From the NCBI GenBank assembly GCA_001898225.1, contig MKTJ01000047.1:1-64000 (forward strand): a stretch of DNA of 64,000 bases, read 5' to 3'. Within the stretch, counting starts at the first letter, position 1, and the number at the start of each line of letters is the position of its first letter. This stretch comes from Chloroflexi bacterium 54-19 (GTDB lineage Bacteria > Chloroflexota > Chloroflexia > Chloroheliales > Chloroheliaceae). The notes below the pieces were generated by a model. It was not told the DNA's origin, did no database searches, and worked only from the letters and a program-made list of their open reading frames with translations. The translations under genes and the position numbers were made by a program. This document shows, one piece after another, positions 1 to 7,859 of the stretch.

Positions 1-18
1 TAAACGGTGTAAAAACTA

Positions 19-882
19 CTACTTGTTGCCACCTCCTTTGTTGCCACCTCCTTGATTACCGTTATTGCCACCACCCTTGTTTCCACTATTGCCATTATTA
101 CCGTTACCCTGCTTGCCGTTGTTTCCGCTGTTGCCGTTACCCTGGTTACCATTGCTAGCTTTGGCAGTAGGGGTAGGTTTGGGAGTATGTGCTGCGGTAG
201 CCCGGGTGGGTTCAAGGCTTGTCCTGGCTGTAGGACAGCCAGTAACCGGGGCAGGCACAATATCACCGTTGTGTTCATTTTTGTGGGCATCTACCGCGTT
301 CTCGTCAATAGTAATGAGCACATAGGGATTGGTTTGGGAGCCGGTAGCGTGGCAGATTGTGACCTTTTTATCTTCAGTTGTTAAGCCGGGGGTTAAACTT
401 GGGCTAACTGAAGGACTCACACTCGGACTGACACCTGGGCTAACCGAGGGACTTGTCGTGGTTGTGGTAGGACAGCCCTCGGTAGGAGCAGGTATGATGT
501 CGCCCTTGTGTTCATTTTTGTGGGCATCTACCGCGTTCTCGTCAATAGTAATGAGCACGTAGGGGTTGGTTTGTGAGCCAGTAGCGTGGCAGATTGTAAC
601 CTTCTTAGCGTCAGCTACCTGGCTTGGGCTAACCGAAGGGCTGATGATCGGGGTAACCGTGAGACTCACACCTGGACTGGCATTTGGAGTGACCGTTGGG
701 ATTACCTCCGGGCTAACGGAAGGACTTATACTCGGACTAACGGAAGGACTTGCGCTTGGGCTAACTGCTGGAATGGTAGTTTCGTCGTCATTTGCTGATA
801 TTGCGATGTCGCCGCATGCTGAGAGCAGACCAACCAATAATACAAACAGCATCAAACTGCTTGAAAACTTCAAAGTCTTCAT
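19..882 (-). CDS. secreted lipoprotein with two copies of a Cys-containing module and PSxSPS linkers
   Basis: Probable surface lipoprotein of unknown function. The N-terminus is a lipoprotein signal peptide with lipobox LLSAC (Cys about residue 24), so the mature protein should be lipid-anchored outside the membrane. Next comes a long P-S-V/I-S-P repeat linker. Two copies of a module of about 46 residues follow, starting KKVTICHATGSQTNPYV and ending in GCP, separated by a second PSVSPS linker. The C-terminus is a Gly/Asn/Lys-rich tail. Each module has one Cys near each end, which could form a disulfide. I recognise the VTICHATGS...NPYV module as recurrent in bacterial secreted proteins but know no function for it. 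I chose the ATG at 882, with GAGGTA eight bases upstream, over an in-frame TTG three bases earlier. The gene stands alone; what follows it lies outside the window. Confidence 0.75.
   Translation of the reverse strand: MKTLKFSSSLMLFVLLVGLLSACGDIAISANDDETTIPAVSPSASPSVSPSISPSVSPEVIPTVTPNASPGVSLTVTPIISPSVSPSQVADAKKVTICHATGSQTNPYVLITIDENAVDAHKNEHKGDIIPAPTEGCPTTTTTSPSVSPGVSPSVSPSVSPSLTPGLTTEDKKVTICHATGSQTNPYVLITIDENAVDAHKNEHNGDIVPAPVTGCPTARTSLEPTRATAAHTPKPTPTAKASNGNQGNGNSGNNGKQGNGNNGNSGNKGGGNNGNQGGGNKGGGNK
269..558. repeat. two near-identical DNA copies inside the lipoprotein gene
   Basis: A 53-base stretch at 269-321 is identical to 506-558, offset by 237 bases. The surrounding roughly 130 bases of each copy are nearly identical too. 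They encode the two Cys-containing modules. DNA identity, rather than only protein similarity, points to a recent duplication or gene conversion. Confidence 0.85.
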
Positions 883-1308
883 CAAATATGTACCTCATGA
901 ACTGCTTTTGCAAGATTTTGGCATATAGCCAAAAACTAACACTAATTGAGCTTGACAAAAGATCAGCTTCTGAAGGGTTTATGTGATTTTATTTTGATGT
1001 AGCAAAATACTTTGCGTAATCAACCCTTAATCGGTTTTGTGACAAATTTCAGTCTTGTAACAAAACCTGTGAAGTAATGCAATTTAATGCCCGGAATCTA
1101 TAGCCAGACATTAAATATATGAGTATAGTCTACCATAGAATCTCACACAAAAAAGTATGACTATTCTCCTAAATTGGTTTTTTACCGGATTTGAGCCTGA
1201 AAATATTTTCGGTTACGTGTTAAGTAATAGAAATTACCTATTATTTGCATCCTCGCAATTCAACTTCTCTTATCACTTTTGAGCAGGAAATACTTAACAA
1301 CAAAAATA
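883..1308. other. AT-rich intergenic region without a recognised gene
   Basis: This stretch separates the leftward lipoprotein gene from the rightward regulator and is visibly more AT-rich than the flanking genes. A weak leftward promoter for the lipoprotein may lie at 978-1005 (TTGCTA, 16 bases, CATAAA read on the minus strand). No convincing ORF or RNA gene is seen. Confidence 0.5.
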
Positions 1309-1336
1309 TTGACATTCTAAAATCACGTGCTATAAT
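1309..1336 (+). promoter_or_regulatory. sigma70-type promoter of the ArsR-like regulator
   Basis: TTGACA at 1309-1314 and TATAAT at 1331-1336 are both perfect consensus, 16 bases apart, with a TGC extension before the -10. The predicted start near 1343 leaves a leader of about 58 bases to the GTG start codon at 1401. Confidence 0.8.
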
Positions 1337-1350
1337 TCCAGTACGTGCTA
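1325..1350 (+). promoter_or_regulatory. direct repeat ACGTGCTA overlapping the -10: candidate operator
   Basis: ACGTGCTA occurs at 1325-1332 and again at 1343-1350, 18 bases apart start to start. It covers the -10 box and the predicted transcription start. A repressor bound here would block the promoter. ArsR-family regulators commonly repress their own operon, so the downstream regulator is the obvious candidate. This is inference. Confidence 0.4.
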
Positions 1351-1400
1351 ATAATATAGAACGTATCGCTAAACCAGCCTTGAAAGAGGATAGTAAATAA

Positions 1401-2042
1401 GTGGCCGATGTGACAAAAGAAGTTGAAGATTTACCGATTTTGCCCGGAGATGTGCCGGTGACAATGCCGGAACTGCCCGCTCGCTTGAGCATTAATACTG
1501 TTGAGCAGTTCAAGGCGATGAACGATAAAGTAAGGATGCGGATTTTAAATATTGTCCGCCACCAACCGGCGACTGCGAAGCAGTTAGCGGACCGCCTGGA
1601 GGCCACCCCCGGCGCAATCGGCCATCATTTGCATGTCCTTGAGGCAGCGGGGTTGGTCCAGGTGGTTGCATTGAGGGTAACACGCGGGATTATCGCCCGG
1701 TACTACACTCGTTCGGCGCGTATCTTTATGTACGACCCACCCATAGAGTTTGTTGAGGCTGGCGCAGTCAGTCTTAAATTTCTAACCGATGCTCGCGATG
1801 AACTGGCCGACGCGACCCTGGATTTCAAAGAGGAAACCACGTTTTACAGCGGATTTCCACACGCCCGGATGTCCAGGGAAAAAGCCGAGGAATATGCGGA
1901 ACGCTTACGTGTTATCGCGGAGGAACTCTTTATGGAGCCGGACGACCCCGATGGCGATGTCTACGGGCTATCGGTCGCGTTATTCCGTTCTCCCGCCTGG
2001 CTGAGTGCTAAAGTAGATAAAGAAGAAAAAGAAAAGTCCTAG
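1401..2042 (+). CDS. ArsR-like winged-helix transcriptional regulator
   Basis: Predicted DNA-binding regulator of 213 residues. A winged helix-turn-helix spans roughly residues 35-110, with the pattern NDKVRMRILNIV then ATAKQLADRLEATPGAIGHH, typical of ArsR/HTH_20 proteins. There is no CxC metal-binding motif, so metal sensing is not supported. The C-terminal half (from about residue 110) is a helical ligand or dimerisation region. Start GTG at 1401 has GAAAGAGGA about ten bases upstream. The MFS transporter gene begins 49 bases after the stop on the same strand. The pair looks like a regulator plus the exporter it controls, a common arrangement. The inducing ligand cannot be told from the sequence. 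Confidence 0.8.
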   Translation: MADVTKEVEDLPILPGDVPVTMPELPARLSINTVEQFKAMNDKVRMRILNIVRHQPATAKQLADRLEATPGAIGHHLHVLEAAGLVQVVALRVTRGIIARYYTRSARIFMYDPPIEFVEAGAVSLKFLTDARDELADATLDFKEETTFYSGFPHARMSREKAEEYAERLRVIAEELFMEPDDPDGDVYGLSVALFRSPAWLSAKVDKEEKEKS

Positions 2043-2091
2043 CCTTTAATCAGAGATTTCCAGGTTCCCGCCAGTAAAAGGGGGTTTATTT

Positions 2092-3393
2092 ATGCATGTC
2101 AAATTTACGGGTTTGTGGCGACATCCTGACTTTCTAAAATTGTGGACGGGTGAAAGCATCTCGCTTTTCGGTTCGCAGATTACAGCCCTGGCCCTGCCGC
2201 TGACCGCCGCCCTGGTTTTGAAATCAAGTCCCGCCGAAATGGGGTTTTTGGCGACGGTCGAGTTTTTACCGTTTTTGCTATTGAGTCTGTTCGCGGGGGT
2301 CTGGGTGGACCGCCTGCGGCGAAAGCCAATCCTGGTTATAGCCGACATTATGCGTGGGATATTGTTGGGTTCGGTCCCTGCGGCTTTCTTCCTGGGCATT
2401 TTAAGTATCGAACTGCTTTACGTGGTCGGTTTTTTAACCGGTATAATGACGGTCTTTTTCGATGTAGCTTACCAGTCGTACCTCCCGGCCCTGGTAGAGC
2501 GGGAACACCTGGTCGAGGGAAACGGCAAATTGGAAATAAGCCGTTCCACCGCCCAGATTAGCGGACCGGGCCTGGCAGGGGCTTTGGTCCAGGTCGTGTC
2601 GGCCCCGATAGCTATTCTTATAGACGCGGTTTCCTATTTTGTTTCGGCTTTTTTTATCGGACTGATTAAAAAACCGGAAGTTAAAAAAATTCAGTCCGCC
2701 GCGCAGAAGAAAAGTATCTGGCGCGAGATTGGCGAGGGCCTGGGAATCGTCTTTGGCAACCCGGTTTTGCGGTCAATCGCCGCCTGCACCGCTACCTCTA
2801 ACCTTTTCAGTAATATTTTGATGGTTGTCTTTACCCTGTATATGGTCAACGAATTGGGGCTCGAACCGGCCATTATCGGGCTTATCTTTGCGATAAGCAG
2901 TATCGGTTCGCTGTTGGGGGCCTTTGGGGCTAACTGGACCGCTCAACGTTTCGGCCTGGGCTGGGCCATTATCGGGTCAACGGCGCTGAGTTTTGTCAAT
3001 TTGTTAATTCCCCTGACCGGTGCTGCCAGCTTTACGACTATTCCGTTTTTAATCGCGGCAATGTTTGCGACCGCTTTAGGGGGCACGGTTTATAACATCA
3101 ACCAGGTCAGCCTGCGCCAGGCGATTACGCCCGACCGCTTGCAGGGCCGCATGAACGCGAGTATGCGGTTCGTGGTCTGGGGAACTATCCCGGTTGGTTC
3201 GCTGCTTGGTGGTTTTCTAGGGGAGGTCATCGGGCTGCGCTCCACGCTCTTAATCGGGGCTATCGGGGGTTCGCTCAGCTTTTTGTGGGTGTTGTTCTCG
3301 CCGGTCCGCCGCCTCAAAGAGCAACCGCAACCGGTCGAGGAAACCGGGGTTGACGAACCGGAAACCCTGGCCCTCACCCCGCAAGGTCAGTAA
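2092..3393 (+). CDS. major facilitator superfamily transporter, drug-efflux type
   Basis: Predicted 12-helix inner-membrane secondary transporter of 433 residues. The N-terminal WRHPDFLKLWTGESISLFGSQ is typical of the MFS_3 group (EntS and macrolide-efflux-like exporters). The loop after helix 2 carries the DRLRRKP signature (MFS motif A) and the matching region of the second half is RQAITPDRLQGRMNAS. The substrate cannot be inferred. The C-terminus is a short polar cytoplasmic tail. ATG at 2092 is preceded by AAAAGGGGG. It is probably cotranscribed with the ArsR-like gene upstream, and the mRNA ends at the hairpin at 3433-3466. Confidence 0.85.
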   Translation: MHVKFTGLWRHPDFLKLWTGESISLFGSQITALALPLTAALVLKSSPAEMGFLATVEFLPFLLLSLFAGVWVDRLRRKPILVIADIMRGILLGSVPAAFFLGILSIELLYVVGFLTGIMTVFFDVAYQSYLPALVEREHLVEGNGKLEISRSTAQISGPGLAGALVQVVSAPIAILIDAVSYFVSAFFIGLIKKPEVKKIQSAAQKKSIWREIGEGLGIVFGNPVLRSIAACTATSNLFSNILMVVFTLYMVNELGLEPAIIGLIFAISSIGSLLGAFGANWTAQRFGLGWAIIGSTALSFVNLLIPLTGAASFTTIPFLIAAMFATALGGTVYNINQVSLRQAITPDRLQGRMNASMRFVVWGTIPVGSLLGGFLGEVIGLRSTLLIGAIGGSLSFLWVLFSPVRRLKEQPQPVEETGVDEPETLALTPQGQ

Positions 3394-3432
3394 GGAAAAT
3401 CTTCCTTCACGTCATCAGGTTTTACTTCAAAC

Positions 3433-3466
3433 AAAAGCAGGGCCGAAAACAATTGGCTCTGCTTTT
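3433..3466 (+). terminator. rho-independent terminator of the MFS operon
   Basis: A 12-pair stem (AAAAGCAGGGCC against GGCTCTGCTTTT, one G-U pair) with a ten-base loop is followed by a T-rich run. It lies 40 bases after the MFS stop codon. Confidence 0.85.
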
Positions 3467-3485
3467 ATATTTTTATAACAAAAAA

Positions 3486-3510
3486 CAGGACCGGCTTAAA
3501 ACCAGTCCTG
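3486..3510 (-). terminator. terminator of rpsA, possibly bidirectional
   Basis: The stem CAGGAC/GTCCTG extends inward with GG/CC past one mismatch. It is flanked by A-rich sequence on the left and T-rich sequence on the right, so it could work on either strand. It sits just beyond the rpsA stop codon, back to back with the MFS terminator. Confidence 0.7.
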
Positions 3511-3536
3511 CTCTTTTTATTTTTATGTGGCTGCGA

Positions 3537-4814
3537 TTAGGCGGAAGCGCCGACCGTTTCTTGTTCCCTGGCGGCCTCGGCTTCGACGGTGCCGTCGTAG
3601 TCGGGGGCAGCTTTGCGGATAGAGAGGCCCATCCGGCGCCGCTGCGGGTCGAGGCTGAGCAAGCGGACGTTTACCACATCGCCTTCCTTAACCACGCTGC
3701 TGGGGTGCTGGACCCGTTCCTCCGAAAGTTCGGAAACATGGATTAAACCTTCGATGCCGTCCGCGATGCGGGCGAAAGCGCCGAAGTTGGCTACCTGGGT
3801 AATGGTCGCCTGCAAAATCTGGCCCGGTGCGTAGGTCGCGGCAATCTGGCTCCAGGGCTCGGCCTGGGTCCGTTTGATGGAGAGGGCCACTTTCTTGCGG
3901 TTCTCATCCACGTTCAGGACGTAGACCTTAATCCGGTCGCCCGGTTTGACCACTTCGCTCGGATGGCTGACCCGGCTCCACGACATTTCGCTGAGGTGGA
4001 CCAGACCGTCCAGGCCGCCGATGTCCACGAAAGCGCCGAAATCGGCGATAGTCGTAACTACACCGTCGCGAAGCTGTCCGGCTTCCAGTTCGGTCAAGAG
4101 ACGCTCTTTCTGAGCGTCGCGTTTCTCCTGGGTCGCCTGGCGCTCGGAGAGAATCAGGCGGTTGCGGCCCCGGTCGATTTCGATAATCTTGAGCGGGATT
4201 TTGGTGCTGACCAGGCGGGCCAGTTCGGCCTGCTTGACCGCGTCCGGCCCGTTGCCGATACCGCTGACCTGGGAACTCGGTACGAAACCGCGGACCCCAT
4301 CCAGTTCGACCAGCAGACCACCCTTGTTGAAGCCAACCACGTCACCCTGGACGATTTCGTTCGCGTCGGAAAGGACTTGCAGGTTGCGCCAGACCTTCTC
4401 AAGGCGAGCTTTATCAATCGAGAGGACAGTATAACCTTCCTGGTTCTGGGACTGCACTACGAAGACCAGCAGCGAATCGCCGATGTGTAAGCCTTCGATT
4501 TCAGCGGCGCTAAGGGTCTGGAATTCGCGGTTGGGCACGATGCCTTCGCTTTTCGAGCCGATGTCCACCAGCATTTCCTCGCGGTCCTTGAACATCACGG
4601 TTCCCTCCAGGACCTGTCCATATTCGAAGGTGCGCGGGCGGCTGGCCGGGTCATTGAGCAGTTGCTCCATCAAGGAAACCGGCCCATTTTCGTCCAGTTC
4701 AACGGTTACAGTCGGTAAGGCTTCCCCGGTGATTTCGGGCACAGTCACCTGTTCCGTTTCGGTAGAAACTTCGGATTCCTGAGGAGTAGTTACAACTTCT
4801 TCGATACTATTCAT
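3537..4814 (-). CDS. rpsA: 30S ribosomal protein S1-like RNA-binding protein, four S1 domains
   Basis: Ribosome-associated RNA-binding protein that helps recruit mRNA to the 30S subunit. The 425 residues contain four S1 OB-fold repeats at about 63-130, 147-220, 237-310 and 322-395. The last two are the best conserved (GVVTTIADFGAFVDIGGLDG and ITQVANFGAFARIADGIEG). E. coli S1 has six repeats; shorter four-repeat forms are normal in Gram-positives and other phyla. An acidic N-terminal tail of about 50 residues precedes the first repeat. ATG at 4814 has an AGAGGT-like site upstream. The gene has its own promoter at 5036-5064 and a terminator at 3486-3510, so it appears monocistronic. The long leader of about 215 bases could hold translational control. 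Confidence 0.9.
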   Translation of the reverse strand: MNSIEEVVTTPQESEVSTETEQVTVPEITGEALPTVTVELDENGPVSLMEQLLNDPASRPRTFEYGQVLEGTVMFKDREEMLVDIGSKSEGIVPNREFQTLSAAEIEGLHIGDSLLVFVVQSQNQEGYTVLSIDKARLEKVWRNLQVLSDANEIVQGDVVGFNKGGLLVELDGVRGFVPSSQVSGIGNGPDAVKQAELARLVSTKIPLKIIEIDRGRNRLILSERQATQEKRDAQKERLLTELEAGQLRDGVVTTIADFGAFVDIGGLDGLVHLSEMSWSRVSHPSEVVKPGDRIKVYVLNVDENRKKVALSIKRTQAEPWSQIAATYAPGQILQATITQVANFGAFARIADGIEGLIHVSELSEERVQHPSSVVKEGDVVNVRLLSLDPQRRRMGLSIRKAAPDYDGTVEAEAAREQETVGASA

Positions 4815-5035
4815 GCGTTAAAAATTACCTCTTATAAAATTTGAGACGAACTTAAACCTGGACGGGGGGCGTGAGTGAGATTTGCCCGGTCCGGTAGCTG
4901 CGCTTTGAATGAATGGGGGAATATTATCCAGCCATAACACACAATCAAGCTTGCCCGGCTTTTCCGAATGGTGTAGGCCAGTGAAGCAAGCTTTGGAGAG
5001 GTCAAAACGCCCAGATTATTCTATCTCGGTGGGTT

Positions 5036-5064
5036 ATTATACTACTTTGAGCAGGATATGGCAA
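5036..5064 (-). promoter_or_regulatory. rpsA promoter
   Basis: Read on the minus strand, TTGCCA (5064-5059) and TATAAT (5041-5036) are separated by 17 bases. The transcript would start near 5029, giving rpsA a leader of about 215 bases. Confidence 0.7.
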
Positions 5065-5084
5065 GGTAAGTTATGTCAACTCAG

Positions 5085-5135
5085 AACGTTAAAGGTAAAA
5101 TGAAATAACGTTGAACGTAAAAAGTTAAACGTAAG
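5085..5135 (+). repeat. dispersed intergenic repeat, copy A
   Basis: Contains CGTTGAACGTAAAA at 5109-5122, shared exactly with copy B (minus strand, 8340-8327). It also contains AAAGTTAAACGT at 5121-5132, shared exactly with the copy at 59111-59122. Confidence 0.6.
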
Positions 5136-5175
5136 AAAAAGTTTTAGGAGAAAATAAAATTAGGTGTTTTAAGGG

Positions 5176-5604
5176 TTATCTTAAGTCTTCTTCGTCCTCG
5201 TCCAAATCTTCGTCGTCGAGGTCGTCTTCATCGAGGTCTTCCTCGTCCAGGTCTTCGTCATCAACCAGCTCGTCTTCCTCATCCAGGTCGTCTTCTAGCT
5301 CAGGTTCTTCCCCGTCCAGGTACGGCTCTTCGTCGGTAAAGAAACCCATTTCGGTCCCGGTATAAACCCAGACATTGAGGTCTTCGCGCTTTACCGTGGC
5401 GCTGGCAACCAGGTTGTTGTCAATCTCGTCGATAATCGCGGCGACCTCGTTTTCGGTCATTTCTCTTTCAAGGACAATCGTGGCATAGACTTTCTCGGTC
5501 GCAAAATGGAGGTCCACCCGCCCGATTCGGAGGTCGTGCTCCATTATGGCGTAACCTTCGCTGCTGGCCGTCCGAAACTGTCGCATGAAAACATAGGGAC
5601 TCAT
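5176..5604 (-). CDS. hypothetical protein with a long acidic C-terminal tail
   Basis: Unrecognised protein of 142 residues, probably cytoplasmic. Residues 1-90 look like a compact alpha/beta domain (MEHDLRIGRVDLHFATEKVY, then a region ending VWVYTGTEMGFF). From about residue 92 to the end the chain is almost entirely Asp, Glu and Leu, with repeated DEDLDEED-type units. Such tails may mimic nucleic acid or bind basic partners, but nothing here identifies one. ATG at 5604 has GGAG nine bases upstream. It lies between the NYN nuclease gene and rpsA on the same strand, but the gaps are large enough that each may have its own promoter. Confidence 0.7.
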   Translation of the reverse strand: MSPYVFMRQFRTASSEGYAIMEHDLRIGRVDLHFATEKVYATIVLEREMTENEVAAIIDEIDNNLVASATVKREDLNVWVYTGTEMGFFTDEEPYLDGEEPELEDDLDEEDELVDDEDLDEEDLDEDDLDDEDLDEDEEDLR

Positions 5605-5760
5605 ACCCGGTTTCTCCTTCGCTGTTTGAGAGCAGATAAAGTTGAGAACTACCCGTGCTATTGGCTTTCAGGGTAGCATAGCCGGGGAATCTTGTCCAGC
5701 TAAAATCTGGTAAAAAAGTCTCTATCTTTCGTTACAATTTTGTTTGAAATTTAAAAAGTA

Positions 5761-6285
5761 CTACCAGTAGACATCGTCACCGGGACCTTTTTTGCGGCTG
5801 TTCTTGGAGGGACGCTTGGCCGGGCCGCGCTTTTTGGTGGAGTTGTTCCAGCCGCCACCATCCTCGTCTTTCGCGGCAGCTTGCTGGCGGGCCTGGTGGA
5901 GGCTTTGCTTTCTTTTGATGTTGCCCGAACTTTGCCCGGCTTCACGGGCGGCGTCTTTTAGCTCCCAGTCCCGCGAAATCACCTTGACTTCCTGCTCTTT
6001 GGTGTAGGTAAGGACCAGACGCTTGATAACTTCGTCGGCGGTTTCGCCCAGTTTGCTGTAGACGATAACCAGGCGGCCCCGGCGCTGGCGGGTTTCGACG
6101 GCCTGACCGCCCTGGTGCCCGTCAAAGACAATCGTTATCGAGCGGGCATTTTTAAGACCCCTGGCATTATCCACCCGTTTGATAACACCCTCGCGGGCGT
6201 ACTCCAACCCATTTCGCATGAACATTGCCAGTTCCGGGTCGGTCTTCATCAGGTTGTAGCCGTCAATGATAAAATGCCAGGCCAT
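5761..6285 (-). CDS. NYN-domain ribonuclease of the YacP/Rae1 type
   Basis: Probable PIN-like endoribonuclease of 174 residues. The NYN_YacP domain fills residues 1-130: HFIIDGYNLMK carries the first metal-binding Asp, ITIVFDGHQGG the second acidic cluster, VYSKLGETADEVIK the third, and VKVISRDWELKDAARE the fourth. In Bacillus the homologue Rae1 cleaves mRNA in the ribosomal A site; that role is only a possibility here. The last 45 residues are a basic, Lys/Arg-rich tail likely to contact RNA. The ATG follows AGGGAAAAT and lies seven bases after the stop of the M23 peptidase gene, so the two are probably cotranscribed although their functions seem unrelated. Confidence 0.85.
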   Translation of the reverse strand: MAWHFIIDGYNLMKTDPELAMFMRNGLEYAREGVIKRVDNARGLKNARSITIVFDGHQGGQAVETRQRRGRLVIVYSKLGETADEVIKRLVLTYTKEQEVKVISRDWELKDAAREAGQSSGNIKRKQSLHQARQQAAAKDEDGGGWNNSTKKRGPAKRPSKNSRKKGPGDDVYW

Positions 6286-6292
6286 ATTTTCC

Positions 6293-7828
6293 CTACAACC
6301 CGCCGGTCCAGGTCAGGCTGCTCAAACCGCTATCAGTAGTGGACGATATGAAGCTGTTGGTCAGCCATTCCTGCGGGTCAATGCCAATCGAGCCAATCCG
6401 CATTTCCCAGTGAAGGTGTGGCCCGGTCGAAAGGCCGGTGGTGCCGACATAGCCTATCAAATCACCCTGGTTTAACACATCCCCGACCTTTGCCACGATG
6501 CGTGACTGGTGGAAATAGGCGGTGTGCAGGCCGAGGCCGTGGTCAATTATGACAATGCCGCCCCGCACTTTCTGGAACTCGGCCAGGACCACCCGCCCTT
6601 TCTGAGGGGCCAGGATTTGTGTCCCGGCAGGTACGGCAATATCGAGGGCTTCGTGCACCTCGTAGCCGCCCCCGACATAGTTACGGCGACTGCCAAAGGG
6701 CGTTGTGATGATGCCTTTGACCGGGAGCGGCCAGTTAAACGTGCCGGTCCAGAGTTTGTCGGGCGTGACGGTGTTATAGAAACCAAAGTCGCGGGCACGC
6801 TCGGCGGCCTGTTCTTCCGGGGTGCCAAGCCCGGCCTCGACGGTAGGGTCGAGAGCGACGGTCTGCTGCTCGAAGTTACCCGCTTTGATAGCGATAGTTT
6901 GCTCGAAGTGGCGCACGACCCCGCTGGCGTCCCGGATTTCCGTGACCAATTTGCGCGGCGTCAGGGGTATATCGGTGGAAACCCCGGTCACGCCGACCAG
7001 TTTGTCGCCCTCGTTGAGGAAGTTGATTTTCACCCCGGCCAGGTTACTCCCCAGGAAGGTCCCGCCCGTTGCAATTACCGTAACTTTCAGGGCGTGGCCC
7101 TGGGTCAGGCTCTGGGAGTCCGGTTGGACCCGGAAGGCTTGCGGCAGGGGTCGCCCGCTGGCGGTCATGATGTTGGCTCCCAGGAGTCCAAGCTCGACTT
7201 CGTAAGGTGTTCCTTTATTTTCAGGGTGGTATTCCAGCCGGGCTCGCTCGAAATACTGGACTAGGTAGCCGCCTTCCTGGAAGTCTTCGCTAATCGGGTA
7301 GCCGTAAATGGCGAGGCCACCCTTGCTTTCCCAGTAAGAGCGGAAGGCGCTGGCTAAAAAGTGGTGGGTCTCGTTGAAATAAAGCTCGCCGGGAACACCA
7401 GCCGTAGCCGGTACATCGGGAAAGGCCCGGTTACCCGTAACCTGGCGACCCAGGAGGCCAAGCTCGACCTCGTAGAAAGTCCCGGCAAATTCGGGGTGAT
7501 ACTCGAAGCGGTTGCGCTCGAAATACTGGACTGTGTAGGTCTTGCCGTCCGCCGGGTTTAGCTCCTTGAATTCCTCGGTCAAGGGGAGGCCGAACTGGGC
7601 CAGCCCGCCGTATTTGGACCAGTATTTGTAAAAGATGGCGCTGACGAAATGCCCGGTTTCGGGGAAATAGGTCCGGTTGGGGTCCGGGGCGGTTGGGGCC
7701 GGTTGGGTGGCGTAAGGGTCGGTGGCGGCGGAGACGGTCGGGGTCTGGAGAAAGGCCGGACTGGCAGATAATAGTATCGCCAAAAGAAGCCAGAGACTTA
7801 TCACTAAACCGAATCGCTTTGCCACCAT
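6293..7828 (-). CDS. secreted M23 (LytM-type) peptidase with ETGHF/GGLAQFG repeats
   Basis: Predicted exported cell-wall peptidase of 511 residues. A signal peptide occupies residues 1-34 (hydrophobic core LVISLWLLLAILL, cleavage near VSA). Residues 50-220 hold two copies of a repeat of the form ETGHFVSAIFYKYWSKYGGL...FGLPLTEEF...VQYFERNRFEYHPE...YEVELGLLG, a module I associate with Chloroflexota surface proteins. A beta-rich linker follows. The C-terminal M23 domain (about 370-490) keeps zinc and catalytic residues: HEALDIA (HxxxD) and PHLHWEM (HxH). It probably cleaves peptidoglycan cross-links. ATG at 7828 has AAAGGGGG five bases upstream. The NYN nuclease gene follows at once. Confidence 0.88.
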   Translation of the reverse strand: MVAKRFGLVISLWLLLAILLSASPAFLQTPTVSAATDPYATQPAPTAPDPNRTYFPETGHFVSAIFYKYWSKYGGLAQFGLPLTEEFKELNPADGKTYTVQYFERNRFEYHPEFAGTFYEVELGLLGRQVTGNRAFPDVPATAGVPGELYFNETHHFLASAFRSYWESKGGLAIYGYPISEDFQEGGYLVQYFERARLEYHPENKGTPYEVELGLLGANIMTASGRPLPQAFRVQPDSQSLTQGHALKVTVIATGGTFLGSNLAGVKINFLNEGDKLVGVTGVSTDIPLTPRKLVTEIRDASGVVRHFEQTIAIKAGNFEQQTVALDPTVEAGLGTPEEQAAERARDFGFYNTVTPDKLWTGTFNWPLPVKGIITTPFGSRRNYVGGGYEVHEALDIAVPAGTQILAPQKGRVVLAEFQKVRGGIVIIDHGLGLHTAYFHQSRIVAKVGDVLNQGDLIGYVGTTGLSTGPHLHWEMRIGSIGIDPQEWLTNSFISSTTDSGLSSLTWTGGL

Positions 7829-7859
7829 AGAATCCCCCTTTCGTGAGATGTTGCCCTTG

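Larger units (their letters stand above)
4815..5175. other. intergenic region with the rpsA promoter and a dispersed repeat
   Basis: The stretch lies upstream of rpsA and downstream of the acidic-tail protein gene, both on the minus strand. It holds the rpsA promoter (5036-5064), the long rpsA leader, and one copy of the CGTTGAACG repeat (5085-5135). No ORF worth calling is present. Confidence 0.6.

Noticed and set aside
380..780. Regularly spaced repeats suggesting a CRISPR-like array
   Set aside because: They encode the PSxSPS protein repeats in frame and vary as codons do; there are no constant repeats with unique spacers.
952..957. TTGACA on the plus strand
   Set aside because: No -10 element at a proper distance and no plus-strand gene until 1401, which has its own promoter.
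1324..1329. CACGTG palindrome as a possible fourth parS site
   Set aside because: Only the central six bases match; the flanks do not fit the parS consensus.
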